NCBI GenBank assembly: GCA_963742655.1
Contig: CAVUMM010000008.1
Span: 124,001 to 188,000 of the forward strand
Source of the DNA: JAICLK01 sp963742655
GTDB taxonomy: Bacteria > Patescibacteriota > Saccharimonadia > Saccharimonadales > UBA4665
Direction: 5' to 3'
DNA: 64,000 nucleotides
The position numbers and the translations under genes are program-made. A model generated the notes under the pieces. It worked only from the letters and a program-made list of their open reading frames with translations. It was not told where the DNA came from and did no database searches. Below are positions 42,972-51,989 of this stretch, piece after piece; positions within the stretch are counted from its first letter, which is position 1; each line of letters opens with the position of its first letter.

Positions 42972-44429
42972 ATGAATCATAATTTTACCGGAGAGGCCTG
43001 GCCAAAACCGGACAATGACGAAGCTGGGGCGCCCAAAAGCAAGCGCCGCAACAGACGCGGCGGCAAAAAGCGCCGTGCCAATAATGTAACGTTGCCGGAA
43101 CGCGTATCAGAAACCGGCACACGCGAATATCGCGCCGATAAGTTACGGGAAGCCACCATTTGGGTGCGTGACCTCGATCCGAAAGACAAAACTACCAAAC
43201 CGCTTATCAACCCAAGACAGTCTGGTGAAGTCGCTGTCGAGCAGCAAGTTGCCGACAGCGCGATACCGGCAACTGCGTCCGAACTTACACCTCCGCCGGC
43301 CAGGCAAGCGAATATCGCGTCTTCGCCAGCTGAATCAGAAACGCGCCGCAGGGAACAGCGGGCAGAGCATGAACCTGTCAATCCGAGCCCCGAACGTTCG
43401 TATTTTTGGAATCAAGCGGATATTTATAGACCTGATGACCGCGATGTCTTGCCGACGATAGCGGAAGCTGAACCGGCGAATAAAAGAAATATCGTGCAAG
43501 AGGTAAACCACGATAAACGGACTTCCAAACCGGTGATCGCACACGCTGTTAATCCGAATGTGACGTCGGATCGTCCAGCTGAAAGCGGCAATTTCGAAGC
43601 AACAGGCACACAGCCGGATCCGGCCGATTCAAAGACAAGTTTTATAACTCGACGGCGGGCCAAGCGTGCAGTACAATCATCGCCAGGAATGGAAGGCGAT
43701 GCGCATGAACGAGCCGCGATGACACAACCGTATGCCGAAATAGCACCGGCAGGCGTAGCTTCGTACGCTGAATCCGCCGCCGAAACATTCGACACGGCCG
43801 AACAATTACCATCCGAATTAGCCCGCGGTGAAGCACTGCCTACCACTACTGTCGCCGAAGCCGAAGCTGCCGCAGCATCGGCGCATAATGCAGGTGAACA
43901 TGCAGCTATTGATCGTGATTCTCTCGCAGCGACCGAAAGTAACCCAGAGCGTCCAACGGTCGAGCATAACCTGGAACGATCCGAGCTTCTGGATGTGGCT
44001 CGATCCATACGCGTCGACGGAGTGAGCATATACGAAATGTTCACGGCAAGACGCATTGATGAAGCCGGTCTGCGCCATATAATCACCGAATACCTGCGCG
44101 GGAACGACTTGCGTGATGTCATTGCCAGCGAGATCATTCGCCAACAGCTCAAATTCGAAAGAGATCCGCAATTACGCGATACACCGGTTAGCGGTACTAA
44201 ACGCGATTCCGCCAAAAAGGCCGTTTCAGGTATCAAGAAACGGACCAAATCGCTGATCAATCCGGAGCGCACTCGCGATCGTACGGAGCGGCTTGCTGAA
44301 TTCACCCAGAATGCCCTGGAAAAGTCGCATGAATATTTTAATGAGAATCCCAAAGCCAGCCAGACCTACGGAATCGTCGCTATCGTCGTGATTTATCTGC
44401 TGATACTCATTGTCTTAATTGCGCGTTAA
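42972..44429 (+). CDS. Tail-anchored acidic/low-complexity protein
   Basis: 485 residues, not recognised. The N terminus is strongly basic (KSKRRNRRGGKKRRANN), then about 300 residues of Glu/Ala/Pro/Thr-rich, probably disordered sequence, a more ordered C-terminal region (LLDVARSIRVDGVSIYEMF, GLRHIITEYLRGNDLRDVI) and a single C-terminal membrane helix (GIVAIVVIYLLILIVLI) ending in AR. Most of the protein should be cytoplasmic and could bind nucleic acid through its basic start. Possible repressor-controlled promoter upstream. Confidence 0.7.
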   Translation: MNHNFTGEAWPKPDNDEAGAPKSKRRNRRGGKKRRANNVTLPERVSETGTREYRADKLREATIWVRDLDPKDKTTKPLINPRQSGEVAVEQQVADSAIPATASELTPPPARQANIASSPAESETRRREQRAEHEPVNPSPERSYFWNQADIYRPDDRDVLPTIAEAEPANKRNIVQEVNHDKRTSKPVIAHAVNPNVTSDRPAESGNFEATGTQPDPADSKTSFITRRRAKRAVQSSPGMEGDAHERAAMTQPYAEIAPAGVASYAESAAETFDTAEQLPSELARGEALPTTTVAEAEAAAASAHNAGEHAAIDRDSLAATESNPERPTVEHNLERSELLDVARSIRVDGVSIYEMFTARRIDEAGLRHIITEYLRGNDLRDVIASEIIRQQLKFERDPQLRDTPVSGTKRDSAKKAVSGIKKRTKSLINPERTRDRTERLAEFTQNALEKSHEYFNENPKASQTYGIVAIVVIYLLILIVLIAR

Positions 44430-44461
44430 AATGGAACTGAAATCCTAAAAGCTTAAACGGC

Positions 44462-45322
44462 ATGCAAAAAATAATTTTGTTTTACAAATTCGTCGTAATT
44501 GTAGATCCGATGATGACCCGGCTATGGCAATTAGAGCTATGTACGCGTCTGGCGTTACGGGGCAGGATTATCATAAGCGAACATGGTATCAATGGTACGC
44601 TCGGAGGTGAGATTGAAAGTGTGAAAGCTTATGTCCGCGAAATGAACAAGACGCCCGAATTCAAAAAAATCGAGTTTAAATGGAGCGATGGTGCAAAAGA
44701 GGATTTTCCTAAATTGAGTATAAAGGTACGTGACGAACTCGTCACTTTAGAACCAGACGAGGAATTCGATGTTTTTGACAGCGGGACGCCGCTTAAACCC
44801 AAAGCATGGCACGAATACTTGCGAACTCATCCTGACGCGATTATTTTTGATGCGAGGAACGATTACGAATCCGAAATCGGAGAATTCAGGGGCGCGATCA
44901 AACCGGATATTAAAAAATTCAAACAGGTGAAAGACCACATCAAAAAATTGCCGAAAGATAAGCCGATACTGACTTATTGCACGGGCGATATCCGATGCGA
45001 ATATCTAAGCGCATATATGAAACACAAAGGGTTCAAAGATGTGTATCATCTGGATGGTGGTATCGTTAAATACGGCGATGAGTTCGGGGATGAAGGATAT
45101 TGGGATGGCAAATGCTATGTGTTTGACCGGCGGATGAAGCTGGCTTTTTCGGCTTACAGCAAAGATGTCGGAAATTGCGTACATTGCGCCGCGGCGACGA
45201 GCGAACAAGTGAATTGTTCCGATCTGGGCTGCAACCGGCAATTTGTGGTATGCGAAAAATGCAGCAAAAAGCATAAGACTTTGTGCGTGCGCCACACGAA
45301 CAGCGCTACAATGGTAGAGTGA
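44462..45322 (+). CDS. trhO: tRNA uridine(34) hydroxylase TrhO (rhodanese-like)
   Basis: Forms ho5U34 in tRNAs. 286 residues: N-terminal ferredoxin-like part (ISEHGINGTLGG), rhodanese domain (IIFDARNDYESEIGEFRGA) with catalytic Cys173 in TYCTGDIRCEY, and a C-terminal cysteine-rich region (CVHCAAATSEQVNCSDLGC, CEKCSKKH) as in the long form of the family. Stop overlaps the uvrC start. Confidence 0.93.
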   Translation: MQKIILFYKFVVIVDPMMTRLWQLELCTRLALRGRIIISEHGINGTLGGEIESVKAYVREMNKTPEFKKIEFKWSDGAKEDFPKLSIKVRDELVTLEPDEEFDVFDSGTPLKPKAWHEYLRTHPDAIIFDARNDYESEIGEFRGAIKPDIKKFKQVKDHIKKLPKDKPILTYCTGDIRCEYLSAYMKHKGFKDVYHLDGGIVKYGDEFGDEGYWDGKCYVFDRRMKLAFSAYSKDVGNCVHCAAATSEQVNCSDLGCNRQFVVCEKCSKKHKTLCVRHTNSATMVE

Positions 45323-46896
45323 ATAAGAGTTTGGAGAAAAAGTTGCTGGAGCTGCCAAAGACACCGGGTGTGTATTTCCATAAAGATACCGGCGGTGAAA
45401 TTATTTATGTGGGCAAGGCAGCAATATTACGAAACCGCGTTCGGCAGTATTTCCAAAAATCACGCTCACGGGATCCGAAAACGGAAGCGTTGGTTGCCGA
45501 GATAGCTGATACGGATTGGATGGAGGTGGACAGCGAAATCGAAGCATTGTTCCTGGAGGCCGAAATGATCCGCCGTTATATGCCGCGATACAATATCTTG
45601 CTGCGTGACGACAAATCGATGGTATATATCCGGATTGATATGAACAGTGATTATCCAACCGTTACGACCACCCGCCGGCCACTAGATGACGGGGCAAACT
45701 ATTTCGGGCCGTATTTGAGTGCCTACAGCATCCGAAACGCGTTAAAAGTCCTGCGCCGGATATTCCCGTATGCTACCAGACGTATCCCCGGACAGAAACG
45801 GGCTACGCTGTATTATCACCTGGGGCTGGATCCCGGTTTGGAAGAGGGCAGGACAAGCCTTGAGGATTACAGGTCGAATTTGCGGAAGATGATTGCGGTG
45901 GTGGAGGGCAGGCGAAAAAGTGTCGAGCGCGAAATTGAGCGGGAGATGAAAGCTGCCGCCAGAACTTCGGAATTTGAACGGGCGGCAAAGCTGCGAAACC
46001 AGCTTTTCGCATTACGAAACTTAACACGTCAAGTAATATTCAGCGACAAAGAATTTTTGGACATTAGCAAAGATCATGCATTAAATGAAATAGTAAACGT
46101 GTTAAGTATGGACAAATTTCCCCAACGAATCGAAGGATACGACATCAGCCACATGCAGGGCACGAATGTCGTGGCAAGCATGGTGGTGTTCACTAACGGC
46201 GTCAGCAATAAACGCGAGTATCGCAAATTCAAAACTAAAATCCAGCACAACAATGATTTTTATAATATGAACGAAACCATCAAACGCCGGTTCAGTAATA
46301 AAAACATCAAAGCCTGGGGCAAACCTGATCTGGTACTGATTGACGGCGGCAAAGGGCAGCTGGACGCGGCGATAAAAGCGCGTGATGAACAGGGGTTCGA
46401 CAATATTCCGTTCATCGGTCTTGCCAAACGTGAGGAACAAATTGTAATAAAAAAACCAACTATACAACAAAAACAGCTTTTAGGAGGTACATCCTCCCAA
46501 AATCAAATCAATCAGAAGTTGGATTTTTCGGGAGTTGTGCTCAACGAAGCAGAACTTCACAAACTGGGCGGTTATATGACAGAAAGCCAGGATTATATCC
46601 TTGTTAATCTGCCGCATAATACGAATATCGTTAAGCTATTGCAGCGCATCCGCGACGAATCACACCGTTTTGCAGTTACCTATCATTCAGTTTTGAAAGT
46701 AAAAGCCCAGACCGCCAGTATGATCGATGATATCCCGACCATCGGCCCGGCTACGCGTAAAAAATTGATTAAAACGTTCGGCTCACTCCGTGGGGTAACC
46801 CAGGCTCGCGATTGGGAGATTGAAAAATCAATCGGTACCAAAAAAGCTAGGATTTTAAAGCAATATTTACGCGCCGAAAAAACAAAAACTAAGTAA
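45319..46896 (+). CDS. uvrC: Excinuclease ABC subunit C
   Basis: Makes the two incisions of nucleotide excision repair. 525 residues from GTG at 45319 (overlapping the trhO stop); an earlier start would lie inside trhO. GIY-YIG nuclease (PGVYFHKDTGGEIIYVGKA), UVR motif (SEFERAAKLRNQLFAL), RNase H-like C-terminal nuclease (EGYDISHMQGTNVVAS, LIDGGKGQ) and a helix-hairpin-helix end (IPTIGPATRKKLIKTFGS). Shorter than the 600 residues of E. coli but complete in domains. Confidence 0.96.
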   Translation: MNKSLEKKLLELPKTPGVYFHKDTGGEIIYVGKAAILRNRVRQYFQKSRSRDPKTEALVAEIADTDWMEVDSEIEALFLEAEMIRRYMPRYNILLRDDKSMVYIRIDMNSDYPTVTTTRRPLDDGANYFGPYLSAYSIRNALKVLRRIFPYATRRIPGQKRATLYYHLGLDPGLEEGRTSLEDYRSNLRKMIAVVEGRRKSVEREIEREMKAAARTSEFERAAKLRNQLFALRNLTRQVIFSDKEFLDISKDHALNEIVNVLSMDKFPQRIEGYDISHMQGTNVVASMVVFTNGVSNKREYRKFKTKIQHNNDFYNMNETIKRRFSNKNIKAWGKPDLVLIDGGKGQLDAAIKARDEQGFDNIPFIGLAKREEQIVIKKPTIQQKQLLGGTSSQNQINQKLDFSGVVLNEAELHKLGGYMTESQDYILVNLPHNTNIVKLLQRIRDESHRFAVTYHSVLKVKAQTASMIDDIPTIGPATRKKLIKTFGSLRGVTQARDWEIEKSIGTKKARILKQYLRAEKTKTK

Positions 46897-46969
46897 TACT
46901 TTGGTGCAAGAACAAATAAAATTTGCATAATGTGATAGAAAAAGCAGAAATAGTAAAATGGAGGTTACT

Positions 46970-47806
46970 ATGCGCTATCAGTTTGGTCATGGACATTATT
47001 TAGAATGTACTTCTTCTAAAGTGGTACGGCCTGATACGGTTTCGTATCAAATGGGCACGGAACTAGCGACAGTGGCTGATGCCGTAGGATTACTCGACCC
47101 CCGCCGTGATTACGATAGTGATCCGCTAGTATTTCTAGATGCGGGTGTGGGTTCTGGGCCTGTAGCAGCTGGCTGGATGGTTGAATGGAGCCGCCGTCAG
47201 AGATTAACAGGAACGAATAGGCTCCCGCCTGCACAGATATTGGCATTTGACAAAAATAGGCTTGCCGTCGAAACAGCAACAGTAAACCTTATGCGACTTG
47301 CGGGCGAACTTAGCCTTCAAGCGGTTTATATTAACTGCTTTGAAGGTAACTGGCATTCTGGTGAATTGTGGCAGCAACTTCATCATTGTGCACCTAACGG
47401 CATTGATGCCATAGGTGCAAACCCGCCGTACCTGATGCCGGATGACGATATTCGCGAAACTGGCTACGAGGACGCGCCGCATGATGCCTTATATACTTCG
47501 AGCGATCGCTTAGAGCATTTCAGGCACTTATGGCCCGGTTTTTTATCCATGCTCAGGAACACGCCCGGAGCCGCAATTATCATGCGGCAATCAAGCCGAG
47601 CAGATTTTGAATCGGAAAGTATTCGCGATCGAGCGCTTCGAGATTATTGTGGAGAACCAATAAAAATCATCACTACCTCAACTTTACACCATGCAGGGGA
47701 AGGAAAATTATCTCGACTAGACCGCGTTTGTGTTGCCGGAAACGGACAGTTTTCGATACCTGTCCATCAAGATCCGCAAGTAATGCTTACCGCTTTATTC
47801 CAATAG
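46970..47806 (+). CDS. SAM-dependent methyltransferase with NPPY motif
   Basis: 278 residues from ATG at 46970, with GGAGG 5 bases upstream; an ATG at 46958 is also in frame. SAM-binding motif I is FLDAGVGSGPVA, the acidic motif II is ILAFDKN and motif IV is GANPPYL. NPPY marks enzymes that methylate amino groups, such as N6-adenine in nucleic acid or glutamine in release factors (PrmC-like). No target-recognition region or partner is visible. Confidence 0.8.
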   Translation: MRYQFGHGHYLECTSSKVVRPDTVSYQMGTELATVADAVGLLDPRRDYDSDPLVFLDAGVGSGPVAAGWMVEWSRRQRLTGTNRLPPAQILAFDKNRLAVETATVNLMRLAGELSLQAVYINCFEGNWHSGELWQQLHHCAPNGIDAIGANPPYLMPDDDIRETGYEDAPHDALYTSSDRLEHFRHLWPGFLSMLRNTPGAAIIMRQSSRADFESESIRDRALRDYCGEPIKIITTSTLHHAGEGKLSRLDRVCVAGNGQFSIPVHQDPQVMLTALFQ

Positions 47807-47852
47807 TGAAATTTCTCCTATTGCCACATTTGCTATACTTGATGCTTGAGAT

Positions 47853-49082
47853 ATGAGTGAATTATTTACGAGTGAGTTTTTCCGCGGCAACCGCGAGCGG
47901 TTAAGGCAGCTGTTCAGCGGTACGGCGCCGATAGTTATTACGGCGAACGGATTTTTGCAAAAAGGCAGCGACGAAGCATTGCCGTTTCATCAGGACCGAA
48001 GTTTTTGGTACTTGACCGGTATCGATGTGCCCGATGTCGTGCTCGTGATGGACAAGGCTAAAGAGTATTTGATTGTGCCGAAGCGTGATAACGTAAAGGA
48101 AACGTTTGACGGCGCCGTAAATGTAGATGATATTGAACGTAAATCGGGCATAGTGGATATTTTGGATGATAAAAAAGGCTGGAAGCGTCTTGATTCAAGA
48201 TTAAAAAAAGTCAATCACATCGCAACTCTAGCCGCACCGCCGAAGTATATAGATTTATGGGGCATGTATACCAATCCGGCACGCGCCGAGCTGATATATA
48301 AGCTTAAGGAAATTAACGGCGACGTCGAGTTGCTCGATCTGCGCGAGCACATGGCTCGTATGCGAGTAGTCAAGCAGGATACGGAAATTGCGGCTTTGCA
48401 GAAGGCAATTGATATCACGATTGACACGATTAAAGAAGTGACAAGGCCATCCAGGCTCGCGAAATACGCACACGAATACGAAGTGGAGGCTGATATTACA
48501 CGCGGATTCCGTCGACGCGGGGCAGCCGGCCATGCTTTCTCACCAATTGTCGCCAGCGGCGTGAGGGCCTGTACGCTTCATAACGTGGCAAATAATGGAG
48601 TGCTAGCAAGCGATGAATTAATCACACTCGATGTCGGGGCGGAATACGACTATTATGCCGCCGACATCACACGCACTGTGTCGTTAAGCCGGCCGTCACA
48701 CCGCCAGCAAGCGGTCCATGATGCGGTACGCGATGTGTTGTTATTTGGCATTAACCAACTGAAACCTGGTGTAAGCTTCGCGGATTGCGAACAACATCTC
48801 AGGCTCTACATGGGCGAGAAATTGCGTGAACTCGGATTAATTAAGACTATCGATGAAGAATCAGTCCGCCGGTTTTACCCACACGCACCGCACTATTTGG
48901 GCCTGAATGTACATGATGTCGGTGATTATCATGCGCCGCTAGAGCCCGGCATGGTGCTGACAGTTGAGCCGGGAATTTATATTCCGGATGAAGGCATCGG
49001 GGTGCGTATCGAAGACGACGTGCTAATTACGGCGGACGGCGTCAAAGTGCTTACGCATAACTTGCCGCGCGAGCTTGGCTAA
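47853..49082 (+). CDS. pepP: Xaa-Pro aminopeptidase (M24 family)
   Basis: 409 residues. The N-terminal creatinase-like domain (HQDRSFWYLTGIDVPDVVLV) is followed by the pita-bread metallopeptidase with its five metal ligands: LDVGAEYDYYAADITRT (two Asp), HYLGLNVHDVGD (His), VEPGIYI (Glu) and RIEDDVLI (Glu). Removes N-terminal residues before proline. TATACT ends 13 bases before the ATG. Confidence 0.92.
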   Translation: MSELFTSEFFRGNRERLRQLFSGTAPIVITANGFLQKGSDEALPFHQDRSFWYLTGIDVPDVVLVMDKAKEYLIVPKRDNVKETFDGAVNVDDIERKSGIVDILDDKKGWKRLDSRLKKVNHIATLAAPPKYIDLWGMYTNPARAELIYKLKEINGDVELLDLREHMARMRVVKQDTEIAALQKAIDITIDTIKEVTRPSRLAKYAHEYEVEADITRGFRRRGAAGHAFSPIVASGVRACTLHNVANNGVLASDELITLDVGAEYDYYAADITRTVSLSRPSHRQQAVHDAVRDVLLFGINQLKPGVSFADCEQHLRLYMGEKLRELGLIKTIDEESVRRFYPHAPHYLGLNVHDVGDYHAPLEPGMVLTVEPGIYIPDEGIGVRIEDDVLITADGVKVLTHNLPRELG

Positions 49083-49099
49083 CATACAATAAAGGGCAA

Positions 49100-49474
49100 A
49101 TGAACAAACCTTTGAGCCGGTTTTTAGTGCGCTGGTTGGTGTGCAGTTTGGGGCTTTGGATTGCGGCCGGGCTGTTAGGCTCAGATATAACCTACAACAG
49201 TGAGCTTAAAGTCATTGTCATCGCCGGGTTGATACTCGCCATCATTAACGCCATCATTCGGCCGGTGCTTATTATTCTAAGTTTACCTGCAATCTTACTG
49301 AGCCTTGGCCTATTTATGATTATCATCAACGGATTCACGGTATATCTGGCCAGCGTGCTGTATTCGCCGCTGCATATCACCAATTTTTGGGCCGCCATGC
49401 TTGCGGGGATCGTCATCGGGCTGGTAAACTATCTAGTAAGCGCAATTTTAGAGGTGCGTCAGGAAAAAGAATGA
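49100..49474 (+). CDS. PF04020-type (YvlD-like) small membrane protein
   Basis: 124 residues with four hydrophobic helices. The pattern LVRWLVCSLGLWIAAGLL, AIINAIIRPVLIILSLP and GLFMIIINGFTVYLAS is typical of the family named phage holin family 4 / YvlD. No phage genes are near, and the name does not imply lysis. Stop overlaps the secG start (ATGA). Confidence 0.88.
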   Translation: MNKPLSRFLVRWLVCSLGLWIAAGLLGSDITYNSELKVIVIAGLILAIINAIIRPVLIILSLPAILLSLGLFMIIINGFTVYLASVLYSPLHITNFWAAMLAGIVIGLVNYLVSAILEVRQEKE

Positions 49475-49686
49475 GTATATATAATTACATTACTATCGCA
49501 TCGACTTTGCTCATGGTACTGCTGATTTTGGTGCAGACGCGCGGTGCTTCGCTAGGTGCGGGCTTGGGCAGTACGGGTGAAATCAATACGGTGCGCCGCG
49601 GGACCGAAAAAACTATTTTCCAGCTGACAATCGTAACGGCGATTATCTTCGCGGCGTCGCTTATTTTGAGCGTTATCGGCGGATAA
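49471..49686 (+). CDS. secG: Preprotein translocase subunit SecG
   Basis: 71 residues, two membrane helices (ITIASTLLMVLLILVQTRGASLGAGLG-type text, then FQLTIVTAIIFAASLILSVI). The LVQTRGASLGAGLG loop with RRGTEK is diagnostic. It is part of the SecYEG channel. Four-base overlap with the preceding gene. Confidence 0.92.
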   Translation: MSIYNYITIASTLLMVLLILVQTRGASLGAGLGSTGEINTVRRGTEKTIFQLTIVTAIIFAASLILSVIGG

Positions 49687-49731
49687 AAGGATCAATCTTA
49701 ATATGCCGTATGTTCGTCAACATCGAGCTCG

Positions 49732-51540
49732 GTGCGGTTCCGTATAAATATTAAAGGTATGCAGTTTCGTCGCTTTAAAATCCGCTTCCGTCGCAACATG
49801 CGTGTGCGAAAAAAGCAGGTCGAAAATATCGGCATCGAGGCCGAGCGGCAGCTTGAATTTAATTTTCTACGCCGCTTACACCGATTAGGCCCAGTCCGAT
49901 TCTTCGTATTTGGCTGGCTCGCGATTACGCTGCTACTCGGCACGGGAATTATTTTGCAGACCAGAGCCCTGAGCGGCTACTATCAGACGCTGCAACCGGT
50001 GCCAGGCGGTATATATACAGAAGGAATTCTTGGTGCGTATACTAACGCCAACCCGGTGTATGCATCGGGTGAAGTCAATAAAGCGATATCCCAGCTTATC
50101 TTCTCTGGGCTGCTGACTTATAACGCCAAAGATCAATTGGTGGGCGATTTGGCGAGTGATTGGCAGGCTGATGCATCGGGAGAAGTATATACGGTGCACC
50201 TGCGGCCCGGTCTGAAGTGGCAGGATGGACAGCCGGTTACGTCGAATGACGTCGTGTTTACGTACCAGGTTATTCAAAGCCCCGACGCCGACTCGCCGCT
50301 GAACGCAAGCTGGCAAAATGTCACTGTCTCGGCGCCAGACAGCCGAACCGTTATATTCAAGCTGCCAAATCCGCTTAGTTCATTCCCTGATTCACTCACT
50401 ACCGGTCTAATTCCGCAGCATATTTTGGGCAATGTTCCGATGGACCAGATGCGCTCGCTGGCGTTTAACACGACCGAACCGGTGGGTGCGGGGCCGTTTT
50501 CACTGCAAAGCGTGCAAGTCAGCGGCGATACGCCCAATACCCAGCAACAAGCTATAGCGCTCAAGCCGTTTGCCAATTATCACGACGGAGCGCCGAGTCT
50601 CGTTCGTTTCATCGTCCACGCCTTCAGTGACGAAAGGCAGATGATCCGCAGTTTTAGTCATCAGGAAATCAACGCGATGGCAGGATTAAATTCAGTTCCA
50701 GGCAGCCTGGCGCACAACCAATCAATTCGTCAGTACGACATGCCGTTAACCGCCGCGACAATGGTATTTTTCAAGACTTCTACCGGTATTCTGAGTGACA
50801 CGAAAGTCCGCCAAGCACTGGTGGCATCAGCCGACACGGCCAAAATCATTAAAAATTTGAGCTATACCACGACGCCGGTTAACGAGCCGCTGCTGAAGAA
50901 TCAAGTAGGCTACAACCCTGCCTATCAGCAGCTGCCCTACGATCCGGCCAAAGCCATGAGCGAACTTGATGCGGACGGCTGGAAGCTTGGACCTGACGGA
51001 ATACGCTATAAAAACGGGCAGCCTTTGAGTTTCGGATTGTATGCGCTTAATAACAGTGAATATGCGGATGTTGCCGGCCAGTTGCGCGAACAGTGGCAAG
51101 GAATCGGTGCCAAGGTGCAGGTGTATCTGCAGGATAATACGGATTTTGGCGCCACCTTGGCCTATCATGATTACGATGCACTACTCAACAGTATTTCAAT
51201 AGGTGTTGATCCGGATGTTTTCGTGTATTGGGATAGCTCACAAGCAGATGTGCGTTCGCCTGTGCGTCTGAATTTTTCGGAATATAACTCGCCGACGGCC
51301 GATGCCGCGCTGGAAGCCGGCCGCACTCGCGACGAGCCAGCACTACGCGCCATTAAATATCGGCCACTTTTAAAAGCTTGGCAGCAAGATGCGCCCGCAC
51401 TCGGACTATACCAACCCCGATTCTTATATGTGACGCGCGGCCAGGTTTTCGGCTTGGGCGGCAATACCATCAACTCTGGTGCCGACCGTTACAACAATGT
51501 TGAAGACTGGATGATAAACGAGGCGCCAAAAACGGACTGA
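49732..51540 (+). CDS. Oligopeptide-binding-like protein, membrane-anchored (SBP family 5)
   Basis: 602 residues from GTG at 49732. A basic cytoplasmic tail (RFKIRFRRNMRVRKK) and one membrane helix (FFVFGWLAITLLLGTGIIL) replace the usual lipoprotein signal. The periplasmic-binding fold follows: EGILGAYTNANPVYASGEVNKAISQLIFSGL, LKWQDGQPVTSNDVVFTY, GPFSL. The start is unclear: an ATG at 49703 is one base out of frame, and one extra G at 49731-49732 would give MPYVRQHRARVRFRINIKG, a good continuation, so a shift may exist. No permease genes are adjacent. Confidence 0.88.
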   Translation: MRFRINIKGMQFRRFKIRFRRNMRVRKKQVENIGIEAERQLEFNFLRRLHRLGPVRFFVFGWLAITLLLGTGIILQTRALSGYYQTLQPVPGGIYTEGILGAYTNANPVYASGEVNKAISQLIFSGLLTYNAKDQLVGDLASDWQADASGEVYTVHLRPGLKWQDGQPVTSNDVVFTYQVIQSPDADSPLNASWQNVTVSAPDSRTVIFKLPNPLSSFPDSLTTGLIPQHILGNVPMDQMRSLAFNTTEPVGAGPFSLQSVQVSGDTPNTQQQAIALKPFANYHDGAPSLVRFIVHAFSDERQMIRSFSHQEINAMAGLNSVPGSLAHNQSIRQYDMPLTAATMVFFKTSTGILSDTKVRQALVASADTAKIIKNLSYTTTPVNEPLLKNQVGYNPAYQQLPYDPAKAMSELDADGWKLGPDGIRYKNGQPLSFGLYALNNSEYADVAGQLREQWQGIGAKVQVYLQDNTDFGATLAYHDYDALLNSISIGVDPDVFVYWDSSQADVRSPVRLNFSEYNSPTADAALEAGRTRDEPALRAIKYRPLLKAWQQDAPALGLYQPRFLYVTRGQVFGLGGNTINSGADRYNNVEDWMINEAPKTD

Positions 51541-51548
51541 GCTTAACG

Positions 51549-51578
51549 TTGCCTGAGACGTATGTAATGCGGTACAAT
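51549..51578 (+). promoter_or_regulatory. Promoter for the tRNA-Leu(CAG) transcript
   Basis: TTGCCT (51549-51554), 18 bases, TACAAT (51573-51578). Transcription would start near 51585, shortly before the conserved element copy 2. Confidence 0.65.
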
Positions 51579-51600
51579 TGCCCCAGCTCAAATGTCTAAA

Positions 51601-51674
51601 GGGAAAAGAGCAGCCCGACAAAATGTATTCCATTTTGCCGGCGCGATGAGAAAAACCGCTAGGTTTGTCTCATG
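51601..51674 (+). ncRNA. Three-copy structured RNA element, copy 2 (before tRNA-Leu)
   Basis: GGGAAAAGAGCAGCC (51601-51615), hairpin CAAAATG/CATTTTG (51619-51625, 51631-51637), GCGATGAGAA, then ATGAGA (51646-51651) pairing with TCTCAT (51668-51673) around an inner ACC/GGT. It ends 6 bases before the tRNA. The hairpin sequence differs fully from copies 1 and 3 while pairing is kept. Confidence 0.7.
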
Positions 51675-51679
51675 TTCAT

Positions 51680-51767
51680 GCGCGAGTGGCGGAATTGGTA
51701 GACGCGCTAGCTTCAGGAGCTAGTGAGCTTTACGCTCGTGGAGGTTCAAGTCCTCTCTCGCGCACCA
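51680..51767 (+). tRNA. tRNA-Leu (CAG)
   Basis: 88 bases with encoded CCA. Acceptor GCGCGAG/CTCGCGC, discriminator A, D-arm with GGAATTGGTAGACGCG, anticodon stem CTAGC/GCTAG with loop TTCAGGA (anticodon CAG at 51714-51716), long variable arm typical of Leu, T-arm GAGGTTCAAGTCCTC. Reads CUG codons. Confidence 0.97.
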
Positions 51768-51989
51768 AGATCTGATTTAATTTATAACAGATTGAAAGGT
51801 TCCACGTTTTATTTTTGTGGAGCTGTTTCCACATTCTCACCTCTGTATTCATGAGTTCAAGTCCTTTTATGCTTAAAGTGGTTTACGTACATTAGACACA
51901 ACTGTCATTATGTTATAAAGTTGTAATATTGTACATACTATGGCAGTATTATATATCTACTGTTAAATTTCTACATAAGAAAGCAAGTA
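51768..51989. other. AT-rich gap after tRNA-Leu with a T-arm remnant
   Basis: 222 bases without a gene. A weak CCAC/GTGG hairpin with T-rich loop follows the tRNA. At 51855-51865 the word GTTCAAGTCCT repeats the T-loop of the tRNA, the same word that recurs after the second tRNA-Leu; it may be a relic of integration or of a decayed tRNA copy. Confidence 0.5.

Noticed and set aside
43424..44353. Minus-strand frame of 309 codons inside the tail-anchored protein gene
   Set aside because: Shadow of a low-complexity plus-strand gene that has promoter, ribosome-binding site and membrane anchor.
49100..49474. Prophage, because of the holin-like family name
   Set aside because: No capsid, portal, terminase or integrase is near; the family is a common chromosomal membrane protein next to secG.
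51601..51674. Hammerhead-ribozyme reading of the three-copy element
   Set aside because: The block reads GCGATGAGAA, not CTGATGA, and no GAAA/GTC partner core with three stems can be drawn.
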